From assembly GCA_025267735.1 (NCBI GenBank), contig CM046304.1, positions 15,748,001 through 15,812,000 on the forward strand: a stretch of DNA of 64,000 nt, written 5' to 3'. The notes under the pieces were generated by a model. The model made no database searches. It had not been told where the DNA came from and worked only from the letters and a program-made list of their open reading frames with translations. Origin of the DNA: Mactra quadrangularis. Taxonomy: Eukaryota; Mollusca; Bivalvia; Venerida; Mactridae. Shown piece by piece: positions 48,798 through 61,003 of this stretch. Within the stretch, counting starts at the first letter, position 1. Every line of letters starts with the position of its first letter. Position numbers and translations under genes: made by a program.

Positions 48798-51700
48798 TTT
48801 TGTGTTCATGTTACCTTAATTAAGCAATGAAACTTACAAGAGAGTTATGATAGAATGACATTCCATATGTGTATGTTATTTTAAATGAAGAGAGTTTTTA
48901 TCTGGGAATAATATAATAATGACATGTCACAAAGTAAGAATGTTTCTTAATTGAAGATAGGCACCTACATGAGAGTAGATAGAATGACATGACATAATGT
49001 GTGCTATTATATGAAATGAGCAAAGATACTTACCTGAAGACAATGTAAGAATGACATGTCATATTGTGAGCATGTTATCGTAAAGAAGATGGAAACCTAC
49101 ACGAAAGTTATGATAGAACATGTCCTATTATGTGTATGTTATCTGAATAAAAACAATATACTTCATGAGAGAAATGAAAAATGATACGCCATATTGTGTG
49201 TACGTTATCTTAATTAATAATACACGCATATATGAGGGTTGATAAGATATAACATGATATATTGTTTGTATGTTATCTAAATTGAAAATAGAAACTTACA
49301 TGGGAGTGATGATAAAATGACATGACATATTTTATGTATGTTTTGAGGTAATGGTATAATGGCATGCCTTATTTTGTGCATGTGTTGAGGTAATGATAGA
49401 ATGACAGGTCATATTGCGTGTTTGTTATCTTAAATGAAGATAGATACTTACCTACGGATAAAATAAGAATGTTAAGTTAAATTTGTGTATGTCATCCGAA
49501 TTGAAGATAGAAACCTGCATGAGAAAAATGATAGATGACATGCCGTATTTTGCGAATATCAATTAAATTGAAGATAGAAATCTGCATAAACATGATGATA
49601 GAATGATATTTTTATTGTGTATATGTTGTCTAAATTGATGACAGAAATCAATATCAGAGTAAAGATAGTGTGACATGCCATATGATACGTATTTGATCTT
49701 AATTCAAGTAAGAAATCTTCATGAGCGTAATGATTGAATGACAGGTCATATTAAAAGTTTGTGGTCTTGATTAAAGACAGATACTTACCTTGGAATTATG
49801 TAAGAAAGACATGTAATATTGTATATATGTTATCTCAATTAAAGATAGAAACCTACATGAGAGTACTGATAGAATGACATATTGTGAGTATATTTAATTA
49901 AATGAAGATAGATACTTACCTCGGAAAATAAAATAATGACATGCCATATGGTTTGTATATTATCTTAAATTAAAAAAAGAAACTTATATGAGAGAATAGA
50001 TATAATGACATGGCATATTTTGCAAATGTTATCTTAACTGAAGAAATTAATCAGCATAAAATTGATTACAGAATGGCATGTCGTATTAAGTGTATGTTAT
50101 CTTAATTGAAGATAGAAACCTACATGGAAGTACTGATAGAACGAAATATCACATTGTGTGTATGTTATCTTTCATGAAAATAGAAACTGTGTGTATGCTA
50201 TCTTTCATGAAAATGAAAAACCAACATGAGAGTACTAAATCTACTGATAGAATGATCTGACTAGTTGTATGTATGTTATCGTTATTGAAGATATGAACTT
50301 GTTCAAGAGAGTAAGAATTGAATGACATGTCCTTACTTAATTGAAGAAAAATACTTACCTGGGATAATGTAACAATGACATGTCATGTATTGTTAGTATA
50401 TTTTTTAATTGAAGATAGAAACTTACATGGGAGTAATAAGAGAGAATAACATGCCAATATGTGTGTATGTAATTTTGAATGGGATTGAGTTTTACAATTG
50501 AAAAATGTCAGAATTGCATATTATTTTGAGATTATGTTATCTTACTAGAAGAAGGAAAACTACATAATGGCAATGCTTGAATGACATGTCATATTGTGTA
50601 TATACTTCCTAATTGAAGATAGACACCTACATGATAGTAATAATAGAACGACATGTCATATTGTGTATATGTTATTTTAATATAAGACATATACTTACCT
50701 TAGAATAATGTAACAATGATATTATGTCAAATTGTGAGTCTGATATTTTAATCGAAGATAGATACCCCCATGAGAGTACTGATAAAATAGCATATCATAT
50801 TGTATGCATGTTTTCTTAAATGAAAATTGAAATCTACATGAGAATAATAAAAGAACAGCATGTCAATAAGTGCGTATATGTTTTCTTAATAAAATATAGA
50901 CATCTACATGATAAGAGTATTGATAGAATGACATGCCATACATTGTCTATGTTCTCTTGAATGAAAATAGAAATCGACGTAAGATTACATTTTGTATTGA
51001 TAAAATGACAGGTCATATCCTTTAAATGGTATAAAAACGAAGGCCTTGCAACAAGAATTACATGTTATTGTGCGTGAATGTTATCTAAAATGAAGATTAA
51101 AACTACATACCATTAATGATAAAATGACATGCCATATTGCATGTATTATATCCTAATTGAAGATTTATTCTAATTGAAGACAGAAACCTACATGAGAGTA
51201 ATGATAGAATGGCATGTCATTATGCATGTATTTTATCCTAATTGAAGACAGAACACTACATGAGAGTAATGATAGAATGACATGCCATATTGCATATATT
51301 TTATCCTAATTGAAGATAGAACACTACACGAGAGTAATGAAAGAATGACATGTCATATTGCATGTATTTTATCCTAATTGAAAACAGAAACCTACATGAG
51401 AGTAATGATAGAATGACATGCCCTATTGCCTGTATTTTATCCTAATTGAAGACAGAAAACTACATGAGAGTAATGATAGAATGATATGCCATATCGCATG
51501 TATTTTATCCTAATTGAAGACAGAAAACTACACGGGAGTGATGATAGAATGATATGTCATATTGCATGTATTTTATCATAATTTAAGACGGAACACTTCA
51601 TGAAAGTAATGATAGAATGACATGCCATATTGCATGTATTTATCATAATTGAAGACAGAAAACTACAAGAGATTAATGATAGAATGACATGCAATATTGC

Positions 51701-52775
51701 ATGTATTTTATCCTAATTGAAGACAGAAAACTACATGAGAGTAATGATACAATAACATGCCATATTGCAAGTATTTATTCTAATTGAAGACAGAACACTA
51801 CACGAGAGTGATGTTAGAATGACATGTCATATTGCATGTATTTTATCCTAATTGAAGACAGAAAAGTACATGAGAGTAATGATAGAATGACATACCATAT
51901 TGCATGTATTTTATCCTAATTGAAGACAGAGCACTAAATGAGAGTAATGATAGAATGACATGCCATATTGCATGTATATTATCCTAATTGAAGACAGAAA
52001 ACTACATGAGAGTAATGATAGAATGACATGCCATATTGCATGTATTTTATCCTAATTGAAGACAGAGCACTATATGAGAGTAATGATAGAAGGACATGCC
52101 ATATTGCATGTATATTATCCTAATTGAAGACAGAAAACTACATGAGAGTAATGATAGAATGACATGCCATATTGCATGTATTTTATCCTAATTGAAGACA
52201 GAGCACTATATGAGAGTAATGATAGAAGGACATGCCATGTTGCATGTATTCTATCCTTATTGAAGACAGAAAACTACATGAGAGTAATGACCGAATGACA
52301 TGCCATATTACATGTATTTTCATCCTAATTGAAGACAGAAAACTACATGAGATTAATGATAGAATGGCATGCCATGTTGCATGTGATTTATCCTAATTAA
52401 AGACAGAACACTACATGAGAGTAATGATAGAATGACATGCCGTATTACATGTATTTTCATCCTAATTGAAGACAGAAAACTACATGAGAGTAATGATAGA
52501 ATGACATGCCATATTGCATGTATTTTATCCTAATTGAAGACAGAACACTACATGAGAGTAATGATAGAATGACATGCCATATTGCACGTATTTTATCCTA
52601 ATTGAAGACAGAACACTTCACGAGAGTAATGATAGAAGGACATGCCATATTGCATGTATTTTATCCTAATTGAAGACAGAAAACTACATGAGAGTAATGA
52701 TAGAATGACATGCCATATTGTGTATGTTATCTTATTTGAAGATTGAATGACAGATCATAATGTGTAATGTTTGCT
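48798..52775. repeat. 68-bp satellite array with homogenised right half
   Basis: The consensus unit includes CCTAATTGAAGACAGAAAAC, TACATGAGAGTAATGATAGA, ATGACATGCCATATTGCATG and TATTTTAT. From about 51150 to 52720 there are about 23 units differing by a few bases; from 48798 to 51150 units are strongly diverged. Two unit types occur in the old part: B (CCTACATGAGAGTAATGATA) and A (ATACTTACCTGGGAATAATG). Around 51900-52260 the units GAGCACTATATGAGAG and GAAAACTACATGAGAG alternate as a 136-bp dimer. Confidence 0.95.
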
Positions 52776-53919
52776 TTTTAGATTAATATGAATGAGTGTA
52801 TGCTTGAAATAATTAATGATGGAAAGAGAGTGTGATTGTGTTCTTTTGATATGCAATTAAAACTTAATACAATTATATACATATTGTATTCTGGTGTATG
52901 TAATATTGTTGTAGGTGTTGTCAACCTATTTCCAAATTTTAGTTTCAGTCTACTTTCACTTTGAATTGCAATAAACAACATGACAATACTTAAGTGAAAA
53001 TTAATTTAGTTAAAATTGTTTAAAATGAGACTGCTTTGTACCAGAAAAACGATTATTTATTTTGCTGTCCATCGACAGTGTTAGACTGACATAGCGACTT
53101 TAAACTTGGTCATATTATAATGTCTATAACAGATTTATTTTTTTTGTAAAGTATGTGTCTATGTTATTTTATACACAATGATTTTGGTCATCCAAAATAT
53201 ACGCTAAGCAAGAATGTGTGATGCTCAACTATATAAAATTATCATAAGCAATATTACTTCCAATTTTACACCTTTTGTATCAATTTATTTAGAAACAACC
53301 CATCTCATTTTCAAAGTAAGTCCAAAACATTTTCCCCCATGTTCAAAGTAACACCCCAAGAAAACTCTGCCATTTTCTACGTAAGCCCTAATCTTTAATC
53401 CTTTATTTCACAAACAAAGATACTTCCATTCCTTTTACTCCCCAAAACCTAAACAACCTACCCAATAACCCAAGCCTACCACAAACGGTTATCCCTCAAG
53501 TTTCACAAATCTTTATGTCTTAACTATATAAAACTAATATATACCTTCTACAAGCCAGGAAATAATAGTGACCAAAGCATTCCGAACCACTAGTGCTGGG
53601 CGATATGAAGCCAATGACTCTTAAAACCCTAACAGACCGAACCCTCTCCATGGGGGAGGTGGGACAGATAGGATAGAATATGCATGCCGAGACCTGATAT
53701 ATCGGTGCAAATCTCAGATCAGACAGGGACAACCTAAAGACCAAAGGTAGATACAATCAGTGAAATAAAAACAAAATTAAAGAGTAAAATAAACTAGAAA
53801 TGTTAATTTTTGATGAACTAAGTATGAAAAAATCGTACAAATACATCGATTGGATAAGGAGTCCGATATTTATCACGGACGAAAGTACCCTTACCCGCAC
53901 ATCCAAGTACATACACAAT
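52776..53919. other. Non-coding stretch
   Basis: No gene recognised. CATTCCGAACCACTAGTGCT then GGGCGATATGA near 53578 looks like a lone MITE end. Confidence 0.35.
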
Positions 53920-54245
53920 CATGAACTCACATTCTGTAAACACACCCACACCCACATCCCAATACTAGCACTCAGTGCTGATACCCACACCCCACTTACA
54001 TTCAGTGCTTATACACACCCCTACCTCAAAGCTCACATCATCAAATTCAAACGCTCCCCATACCCTCTCACACTTGGATGCTCAGACGCTCGCCGACCCC
54101 ACTCACACTCGTTGCTTATATGCACCGCAATCCCTACACTAACATGTCAACACTCTAATCCCCACACTCACATCTCAACACTCATACTATCAACCCCACA
54201 CTCTTACTCTATGCTCATACGACCCTAAATCCTACACTCTCACAC
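53920..54245. repeat. CA/CT-rich degenerate minisatellite
   Basis: A C+A-rich strand with repeated CACACTCAC, CTCATAC and CAGTGCT(G/T)ATA motifs spaced about 24-30 bp. A 142-residue Thr/His/Pro/Ser-rich frame runs across it because of the composition bias; I do not call it a gene. Confidence 0.7.
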
Positions 54246-55619
54246 AGCAGGAAATGTTAAAGTTTTCAATATCCAGTTGATGTGCTATGTTCAGATTTAT
54301 AAAAAATACTTAGTTTATCAACGAAGGACTTATTGTCGAACAGTATGGAACTGGCACAAATTAAAACCGTTTGAAATCGTAATAAGTTCGTTTATACCCA
54401 TCGCTTACTGTTTTAAGTAGAAATTTAGATCTACGCAAAATATGTATTGAGTGCCAATTCAATACCGTTCGAATATATCTAGAAAATAATAGATAGATAA
54501 ATAAACGCTCACCAAATCCCCATGGTAACTGTCGTAGTCTTCTAGCAAATTGAACCATAACCACAGTGTTTAATTATTTACCTCTTAAACCTTAAGGAAA
54601 CCATTTGTCACTAGTGTTTGATTGCTCAGATTTGATAAATACTTATCTTGAAATAACAGTGACTTTATTACCACTAGCTGAAATAAAAAAAAACGATTAT
54701 AGTTAGAATTGAAAGACAAAACTTTATAGTTTTCTTCTACCTGAAATTTCATGTGAAGAAAAAAAAATCTAAATATAATAGTATAAAAAATTTGTTCGGT
54801 ATATTCAATGTTACATATCTAGGTGATTTGAACTTGTTGCGTCAGCCAACATAAGAAAAGTCTTTTAGTAAAACATCGGGGATATCTAAAAGATAAAAAC
54901 GAGTTATATCTACACTCTAAACTAAAACCACCATACCGAACAACCGAGGCTGTTTTCGTGGGAATAAATGCTTTTAAGCTGTACCACAATATTGCGGACT
55001 ACGTGTTTCCCCCATAAACTAATGAGTCCAAATTTAAAAGTACGAATACAAAAATATGTCATATTTACAAAATTGGTCTATACATTTTATCAATAAAAGT
55101 GATATGTAATATTGCGGCTTGTGTCAAACAGGCGGGTCATATACTGATTTACAGGAATATTTCTTTGGAACTAGACATACAACTTCATACGTAACTGCCA
55201 ACTGCCATATAGCGTAAGAAGCATAGATCCTTGGAACGAGGAATATAACTTCGAAAGTGACGATAGGAAAGAAAAATATATTAGAACATATTGCATTACC
55301 AAAGTTACGAAGGTTTGTTGGTCAATCCGATTGATTTCAAAAAACAAAATAAAATAAAAATATTGAACTGTAATTTGCTAATTTGCTTTTACAACTTTTT
55401 AAAATCCAACTGAGTACAATGTAAAAAATTAAAGTGTGAGGGAACTTTTGGAGAGCAGTGTATAAGAAAGTATACTTCCTTTATTATATCAGTGAGGAAC
55501 ATTGACCATTGTCATCAAACCAATCTATACATAGTCAGTTAATTATACCACAGCAACGCTTCTTCAACATGGATCCACTTGGTAAACTCGTACAATCTGA
55601 AAACAAAAACAAATATTAT
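54246..55619. other. Non-coding stretch
   Basis: No gene recognised. GAACTTTTGGAGAGCAGTGT followed by A near 55442 resembles one Tc1/mariner-type end without a detectable partner. Confidence 0.35.
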
Positions 55620-56284
55620 AGGTGGCACACCACAGTTTCAAAGCCGCCTCGCCGAATTGGCCTGGGTCAAATTTTAAAATAATAGAAACTTTGGCAGTTT
55701 GATTGCATTTTTGAGGTTTAAAATATTTTTGATTGTTATATTTGAAGTTTCAACAGCTAGTATAGCATTTTATCTATTAGGTATGATTGGTTTTAACAGT
55801 ACTGACCGAGGTATTTCGAAAAATATCTGTCAGATGCGAATGTATCTATTTGCGGAGCTAGCACAGAAATCAGTTGTTCATTTTCAAGGTACCTAAGAAA
55901 TTGCAAATTTAGATCAATAAAGTCATGAATGGCACCCTATTTCCTCATTATTTTCAGACTGGGTATGGTTTAATGAATAAGAATCAGTACGGAATGTGTG
56001 GCCATCATCGGAATTAAGAATTCTGTGGGACTTTGCGTATAAGGGAAATTCGCCATTTTGTCACCTATTTTCGCGACTACCAAAACAAAGAATTAATGGC
56101 CCCTCAGGCAGAAAAGTTTGTTTTGATCATGTGTATTTTATTGTTTTTATTGAGAAACATATATTCATGCTAATTTTCAAAATCATTTGTTTCAGTTGTG
56201 TGATTACAGGCTAGTGTGTGAGCTTTTCATTGTGTGGCGGGGTATTTTCAGCCGAGAAGCCTAGGAAACTGTGGTGTGCCACCT
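55620..56284. mobile_element. 665-bp TIR element with TTAT target duplication
   Basis: The left end AGGTGGCACACCACAGTTTC is a perfect 20-bp inverted match to the right end GAAACTGTGGTGTGCCACCT. Further inside, GCC(G/T)CCTCGCC and its counterpart are imperfect. TTAT flanks both sides (55616-55619 and 56285-56288). Small ORFs (55699-55896 and 55996-56214) are not transposase-like, so it is non-autonomous. A 4-bp TTAT duplication recalls TTAA-using elements, but the superfamily is not established. Confidence 0.85.
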
Positions 56285-56468
56285 TTATCAAGGATGTTAA
56301 ATTTTTTACCCGGAAATAAAACAAACACACAGCGGATGTTACACATGCTTCGCTGAAAATCATGACGGCTTAGTGAATCCCGTACTTTCATTATTCATAT
56401 CAAATTGTTACAGTCATTGGTTGTTCGTACCGACAAGAATGAGCAAAACCCCCACACATCTGGAATGT

Positions 56469-56552
56469 AGAGCTTTGTGGCCTGGTACCCGTCTTACACC
56501 AAAAGAAATACCTATGTAATAACAAACTAAGGGTACCAGGGGGCAAAGTGCT
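56469..56552. repeat. Inverted repeat with GGTACC core
   Basis: AGAGCTTTGTGGCCTGGTAC then CC, and GGGTACCAGGGGGCAAAGTG then CT, are 22-base arms with about 19 matches around a 41-base loop. No ORF or transposon end was recognised. Confidence 0.6.
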
Positions 56553-57049
56553 AGCTAACGATATTCTTAAGAAACTCACCCCTAGAGTAAGTCTTTAGTA
56601 ATTTGCGTTCAGGTCGTTCCAGTAAACATTACATATATAAACATTGCTAGTATCATTACACATCAATAATAAGAGGTAAATAATTATAGCAATTTATCAG
56701 TTAAGTAAGTTTAAACATATTTCATTGGCATATCATCATATGGCATTTACAATGTTCATATATGCATCATAGATAATGAATTTTGAATGATAAAGTAGTC
56801 CGCTTAAATCATTGAAATGAATCAAATTATGAATATGTCTCATAGTTTCATCTATTGAGTAGACAATTCTATTGTGTAGAGTACAAAACATGCATGACCT
56901 AATACACGACCTGTATGAGCGAAACCCACACGTGAGTAATCAAAAGTAAGTCTCAAGTAATGTCTCTGTAGTTGATTTTGTAATAAGGGAAGCAACTCAT
57001 TCAGTATAATCGTTTATTATTTGTACGAGTTGTTTCCCTTGTCTATCTA

Positions 57050-57560
57050 AATATATGTACGAAACTACTGTCAACAATTGACCATTCGAGAGATTCTTGA
57101 TACGAACCTCTGCATAGGCCACCTCTGCATAGGCCATTGGGCAAGAACGATAACTCAGATAGCTTCATTTTTCAGATAGCATTTCATGCTGCAATCGAGC
57201 TACGTAGAACTTTAACAGAACATTAGTTCAATAATTATTGTTCCTATCTTACTTTGAATGATATTTAATATAATACTCATGTATATGTAATGTACTATTT
57301 ATTGGATTATTTGTATTATGTTGATAAATACTATGTTATTGTTATTATTTTTAATACATTTTGCTACAATCTCATAACCAATAATTCATTTATAATGTCT
57401 CATATGCATATTTCGTTTGTTGCTACGTGTATATTGTCATAATATTTATATTTTTGTTATACCATGTTACCATAATTAATATTACATAGGCTGTGTGTAT
57501 TTTGGACCGGTGGCCATATAGTACAATAAACTGATTTGTATTGTATTTGTATTGTATTTT
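57050..57560 (+). mobile_element. Probable LINE 3' UTR and tail
   Basis: The segment ends GGCCATATAGTACAATAAAC then TGATTTGTATTG and TATTTGTATTGTATTTTA. A poly(A)-like signal followed by TTGTATTG repeats is a common ending of CR1/L2-like retrotransposons. No coding part is visible upstream, so the left boundary is a guess. Confidence 0.35.
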
Positions 57561-57699
57561 ATCCATGTTTATATTGGTATAATCATGTGCGATTTAAAGG
57601 GTTATCAGTTGTGCATGTTCATTCAAATAAGTAAATACTTCGATAAAAGATGATAGGTAGATACTAAGTAGTGAGGCGACCGGGGTAATAATGGTCAGC

Positions 57700-57800
57700 T
57701 TGTGTATCCAGATAAAAATCCATGGTCCGAACTGAGATACGAACCCACGAACTCACGTGTTGTAAGCTGACACTCTACTAAGTCGCCACAAAAAGCTAAC
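57700..57800 (-). repeat. SINE-B copy 1 (tRNA-related head)
   Basis: On the minus strand: GTGGCGACTTAGTAGAGTGT (A-box-like), CAGCTTACAACACG (anticodon-loop-like), GTGGGTTCGTATCTCAGTTC (B-box-like), then CCATGGATTTTTATC. It folds only partly as a tRNA, so it is a SINE head and not a tRNA gene. Confidence 0.6.
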
Positions 57801-57929
57801 TTGAAGGAAAGGGAATACAATGGCCGTTTTGTACCTCTGCAGCATACACCCCCTCACTGACAGAATTCGTCCTGGTATTCTTTTACAGTCACACAATTCC
57901 AAGTGGGTTATTTACGTCGCGCGCTTAAC

Positions 57930-58030
57930 ATAACCCGATAAAAATCCATAGTCCTAATTGAGATTCGAACCCACGACCTTTCTAGTCGTAAGAGTACCAC
58001 GTAGCCATAAAAGCTAACTTGAAGGTAAGG
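57930..58030 (-). repeat. SINE-B copy 2 (tRNA-related head)
   Basis: On the minus strand: CTACGTGGTACTCTTACGAC, GGTCGTGGGTTCGAATCTCA, then ACTATGGATTTTTATCGGGT. The flanking AGCTAACTTGAAGG and ATACCTCTGC segments also occur beside copy 1, so the pair arose by a tandem duplication of about 235 bp. Confidence 0.6.
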
Positions 58031-58904
58031 GAGTGCATGTGCCGTATTATACCTCTGCTACACTTGTAAAGTCACTGTGTATCAAACAAAAATAAGCTTT
58101 GACAATTTAGACGCATACGCCCAAGCAAAGAAAACAATGAAACAAGAAATGAATTTCACAATAATAACCCTACTAAAGTAATTAAAACTGTGTAGCAACA
58201 TATTTGTAACAAAATAATATATATAAAATACCTTGAACAATGTAATCCGATATTAAAAATACATTCCAAAATTCACAAAAACCATCATGTCATGAACTTC
58301 AAATTCAAAATGGCTGTAATTTTTCTGGTCGTATTTGATTGGATATCAGATTAGCGTTGATTTGAATAAGAATAGCAAGAGGTTAAAGTTCATAGGTGAC
58401 GAATTGATAGGTCAGCACAGAACTGGACTAATTACATATAGATGAAGGATGGTGTAGACGAATCTTGCGCTGACTCATAGAAATAACGACAAGTATAAGT
58501 TAATCATTTAATAGTCAACTAAATAAAGCTGTGCATTTAGTAAAAAGCAAGATTAATTGACCTGAAATTGTATCTTGTCAAGAAAATTTTCCTACGTAAA
58601 AGACCCAAAATGCTTAAGCTTAAAGCAAAATTTCTAAAGCGTACTATTATAATCACTATTTTGTCGACTCACCACACCAACTGTAAGCATACGGCACTGA
58701 ATAAAGGCAGCTCATACAATGCATGAAAATTATTGGTACACATTCCTTGGTGGAGTGAAGCAATCGCAGGTAAATTTCTTGTTCAAGGAAATTAGCAGTT
58801 CCCTTATAGGATTCGAACCCAGGACCTATCGATTCCTAAGCGCGCGTCTCCCCCACGAGGGTGGTATGGTTCCGTTGCACCTATATATCGACCGTACTAA
58901 GACC

Positions 58905-59228
58905 ACCAGCGTGTTCAATTACACAAAACGTTACAGAACGTTACTCAACGATACATTCGGAACTCCTCGGCCATTCGCTGCGGATAATCTAATCTAATCT
59001 AACACACAAATATGCGGCGTGAAGGCAATGATTTTCAAAATTTACGGACTAAAAACGGAAACATCACTAAATGCCTAAACGACCATATATTCGTTTACTT
59101 TAACACCGGTAGATTCAAAATAGCGTCTAAATATGTCCGAGATTATTCGCAGCAAATGACCGAGGAGTTCCGAATGCATCGTTACGGCACGTTCTGTAAC
59201 GTTCGCAGTAACTGAACTCCCTACAGGA
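58905..59228. mobile_element. Fold-back MITE (family 1), copy B
   Basis: Starts ACCAGCGTGTTCAATTACAC, with an arm containing GATACATTCGGAACTCCTCG and GCCATTCGCTGCGGATAATC. The opposite arm ends GTTCGCAGTAACTGAACTCC. It is in the opposite orientation to copies A and C. Confidence 0.8.
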
Positions 59229-59604
59229 GTAATAGCTGTTAAGTCGGTGATGCATAAGCATGAAATTACAGAAACACACATCAGTAAAAATGTAATAGAC
59301 ACTTACTAATCGCTTATTGTATTCACATTTTAATTGTTTCATTCCAAATATATCACAGAATGTGTATTCCAAATATATAAACATTTTCTTATAAACTACC
59401 TTCCAATTTCCCCTTTTTCCTGTGGGCCAGACTAAGAACATGAAGAGAATATTAAAATAATCAAATATTTCACTTACAAAAATCAATACACGTTACAGAA
59501 TCAAAGGCGTGGTTAAAAAATAATCCCTTTCACTGAATACACATTGTTTAGACTATTAAATCCCGTGTGTTTTATTCTAAAATCGCTTGCCGTGTAACTT
59601 GTAC

Positions 59605-59840
59605 TATTTATACTGGGTTTAACGTCGTGTCAACACAATATTAAGTTATTTTACGGCATCCAGCGCACCAAACCTAGCTTGCCTGGGATTTGTTTATAAC
59701 CAGTACTCACACACCCTTCCACGAGACCAAAAACGTCTCCATATACATTATTCATGGAGGAAAATTGCCATTATTGCCATTAAGATTCGCAACCGTACCC
59801 TCTCGAGACAATAGATTCGAAATACAGACGCGCTAGCGCA
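59605..59840 (-). repeat. SINE-A copy
   Basis: On the plus strand TGGGTTTAACGTCGTGTCAA, then ATTTTACGGCATCCAGCGCA, ACCAGTACTCACACACCCTT and CATGGAGGAAAATTGCCATT reproduce the SINE-A body in reverse. The head side ends with GATTCGAAATACAGACGCGC. Confidence 0.65.
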
Positions 59841-59944
59841 TATTTATAGTTCTAATTTGTAAAATTGTTCCCATAGATACAGGTATGCAGCAGATGTATA
59901 TTACGACACTTCCTCTCCTTCAAGCTAGCTTTCATCACGGGGAG

Positions 59945-60095
59945 ACATCTGATTAACTATCTGCTTATGACTCAAGAGGTCGTAAGCTCAAATCTCAGTT
60001 CGAACTATGGATTTTATTGGGTCAACTCAAGTTTGACAAACCTAGGTACCTATTCACAAAAACACACACATTGAAAACGAAAACACATGTCCATT
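59945..60095 (+). repeat. SINE-B copy 3 with tail
   Basis: A head relic (TCAAGAGGTCGTAAGCTCAA, then ATCTCAGTTCGAACTATGGA) runs into TTTTATTGGGTCAACTCAAG, CCTAGGTACCTATTCACA and AAAACACACAC. It links the heads at 57700 and 57930 with the tail at 11455. Confidence 0.6.
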
Positions 60096-60144
60096 CTAGC
60101 CAGTTTTCACACAACTAAGTACTTGATAGGGCCTTATAGTTTAT

Positions 60145-60370
60145 AACGTCATTTTTTTAACGTCGCATTCAACACATATATAGGTAATATACTCGACGGC
60201 CAGCTCTCCCTACTATAGATTTCCTGGACACTTTTTCTGTCACCAGTACTAACTTACCCTACCACGAGGCCGACAACTCACGTATAGGGTATGACTTGCC
60301 GCGACCAGGATTCGAACCCGGATCTCCGGATTCGAAGTCAGACATGCTAACCACTACACCACGGCCGTGG
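60145..60370 (-). repeat. SINE-A copy with tRNA-Arg-like head
   Basis: The plus-strand body CTGGACACTTTTTCTGTCAC then CAGTACTAACTTACCCTACC and ACGAGGCCG is joined to a much better preserved tRNA-like head at 60298-60368. This copy has a different head from the one at 44460-44725 but the same core. Confidence 0.6.
60298..60368 (-). tRNA. tRNA-Arg(UCG)-like sequence, probably SINE head
   Basis: Minus strand: acceptor GCCGTGG pairs with TCGCGGC (two G-T pairs), the D region is TGTAGTGGTTAGCAT, the anticodon arm TCTGA-CTTCGAA-TCCGG would read UCG, and the T arm is CCGGG-TTCGAAT-CCTGG. The D arm is about three bases short and the anticodon stem has a T-C mismatch. The SINE-A body continues directly 3' of it. 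I read it as a tRNA-derived SINE promoter, not a functional tRNA gene. Its A and B boxes could still recruit RNA polymerase III. Confidence 0.5.
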
Positions 60371-60991
60371 CTATGACGTCATTTATCAAATTATTTAATA
60401 AGTATAATTATACAACAGACAAATGTACATTTTCACTTCTTCAATTACACAGAAATAAGGAACTATCAGTATTTCTGGAGAAAGATCAGTTATCGAATCC
60501 CGGAACAACAGAATTATTTAAGAAAAAATCACCAACAATTTTGTTGTTTTTCTTTTTGGATTAAGGACTCTAAAACCAACGCGCACGCGAAAGCTGAGCA
60601 AAATTCCGGTATGGCATGGCCTTATAAGAAATGCACTCGAAAAAAGGGTGAGTAAAACTAACACTGACTCATATTTTATCTATTCCCTCGACGTGACACC
60701 AAATTGGCTTCGTTGGGTAATTTTTATTCATAATAAACACAACACTATAAAAACAAATAATATGACTTAAAAGACACAAAATAAAATGCATGTATATAAG
60801 TACAAAGTCAAAATAGCATTGAATCCAAATCTTAACTTCTGTCGTAAAGTTCCGTTATTAAAGCCATCAAAATCGATGATCTTAATTGTGGAATGAAGCA
60901 CTTAAACAATTGTCAAAAAACCCGCTCGATTTAATAGTAGCCAAGGTGGTCTTTACAGCGAAACTTGACAGTTTTAGAGTTTTTTTTAAGA

Positions 60992-60997
60992 TTTATT
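60992..60997 (-). terminator. Poly(A) signal of the Tyr-rich protein gene
   Basis: AATAAA on the minus strand, six bases after the stop codon at 61004-61006. If used, the 3' UTR would be unusually short; other candidates occur farther downstream. Confidence 0.4.
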
Positions 60998-61003
60998 CAC
61001 TAT

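Noticed and set aside
48798..52775. Regular spacing considered as a CRISPR-like array
   Set aside because: Whole 68-bp units are repeated with no unique spacers, and the genome is eukaryotic; it is a satellite.
53800..54228. 142-residue His/Thr/Pro/Ser-rich ORF
   Set aside because: It is explained by the CA/CT-rich degenerate minisatellite.
55437..55462. Tc1/mariner-like end ...CTTTTGGAGAGCAGTGTA
   Set aside because: No upstream partner found; reported only as a lone end.
60298..60368. Functional tRNA-Arg gene
   Set aside because: Shortened D arm, anticodon-stem mismatch and direct continuation into a SINE body make a SINE head more likely.
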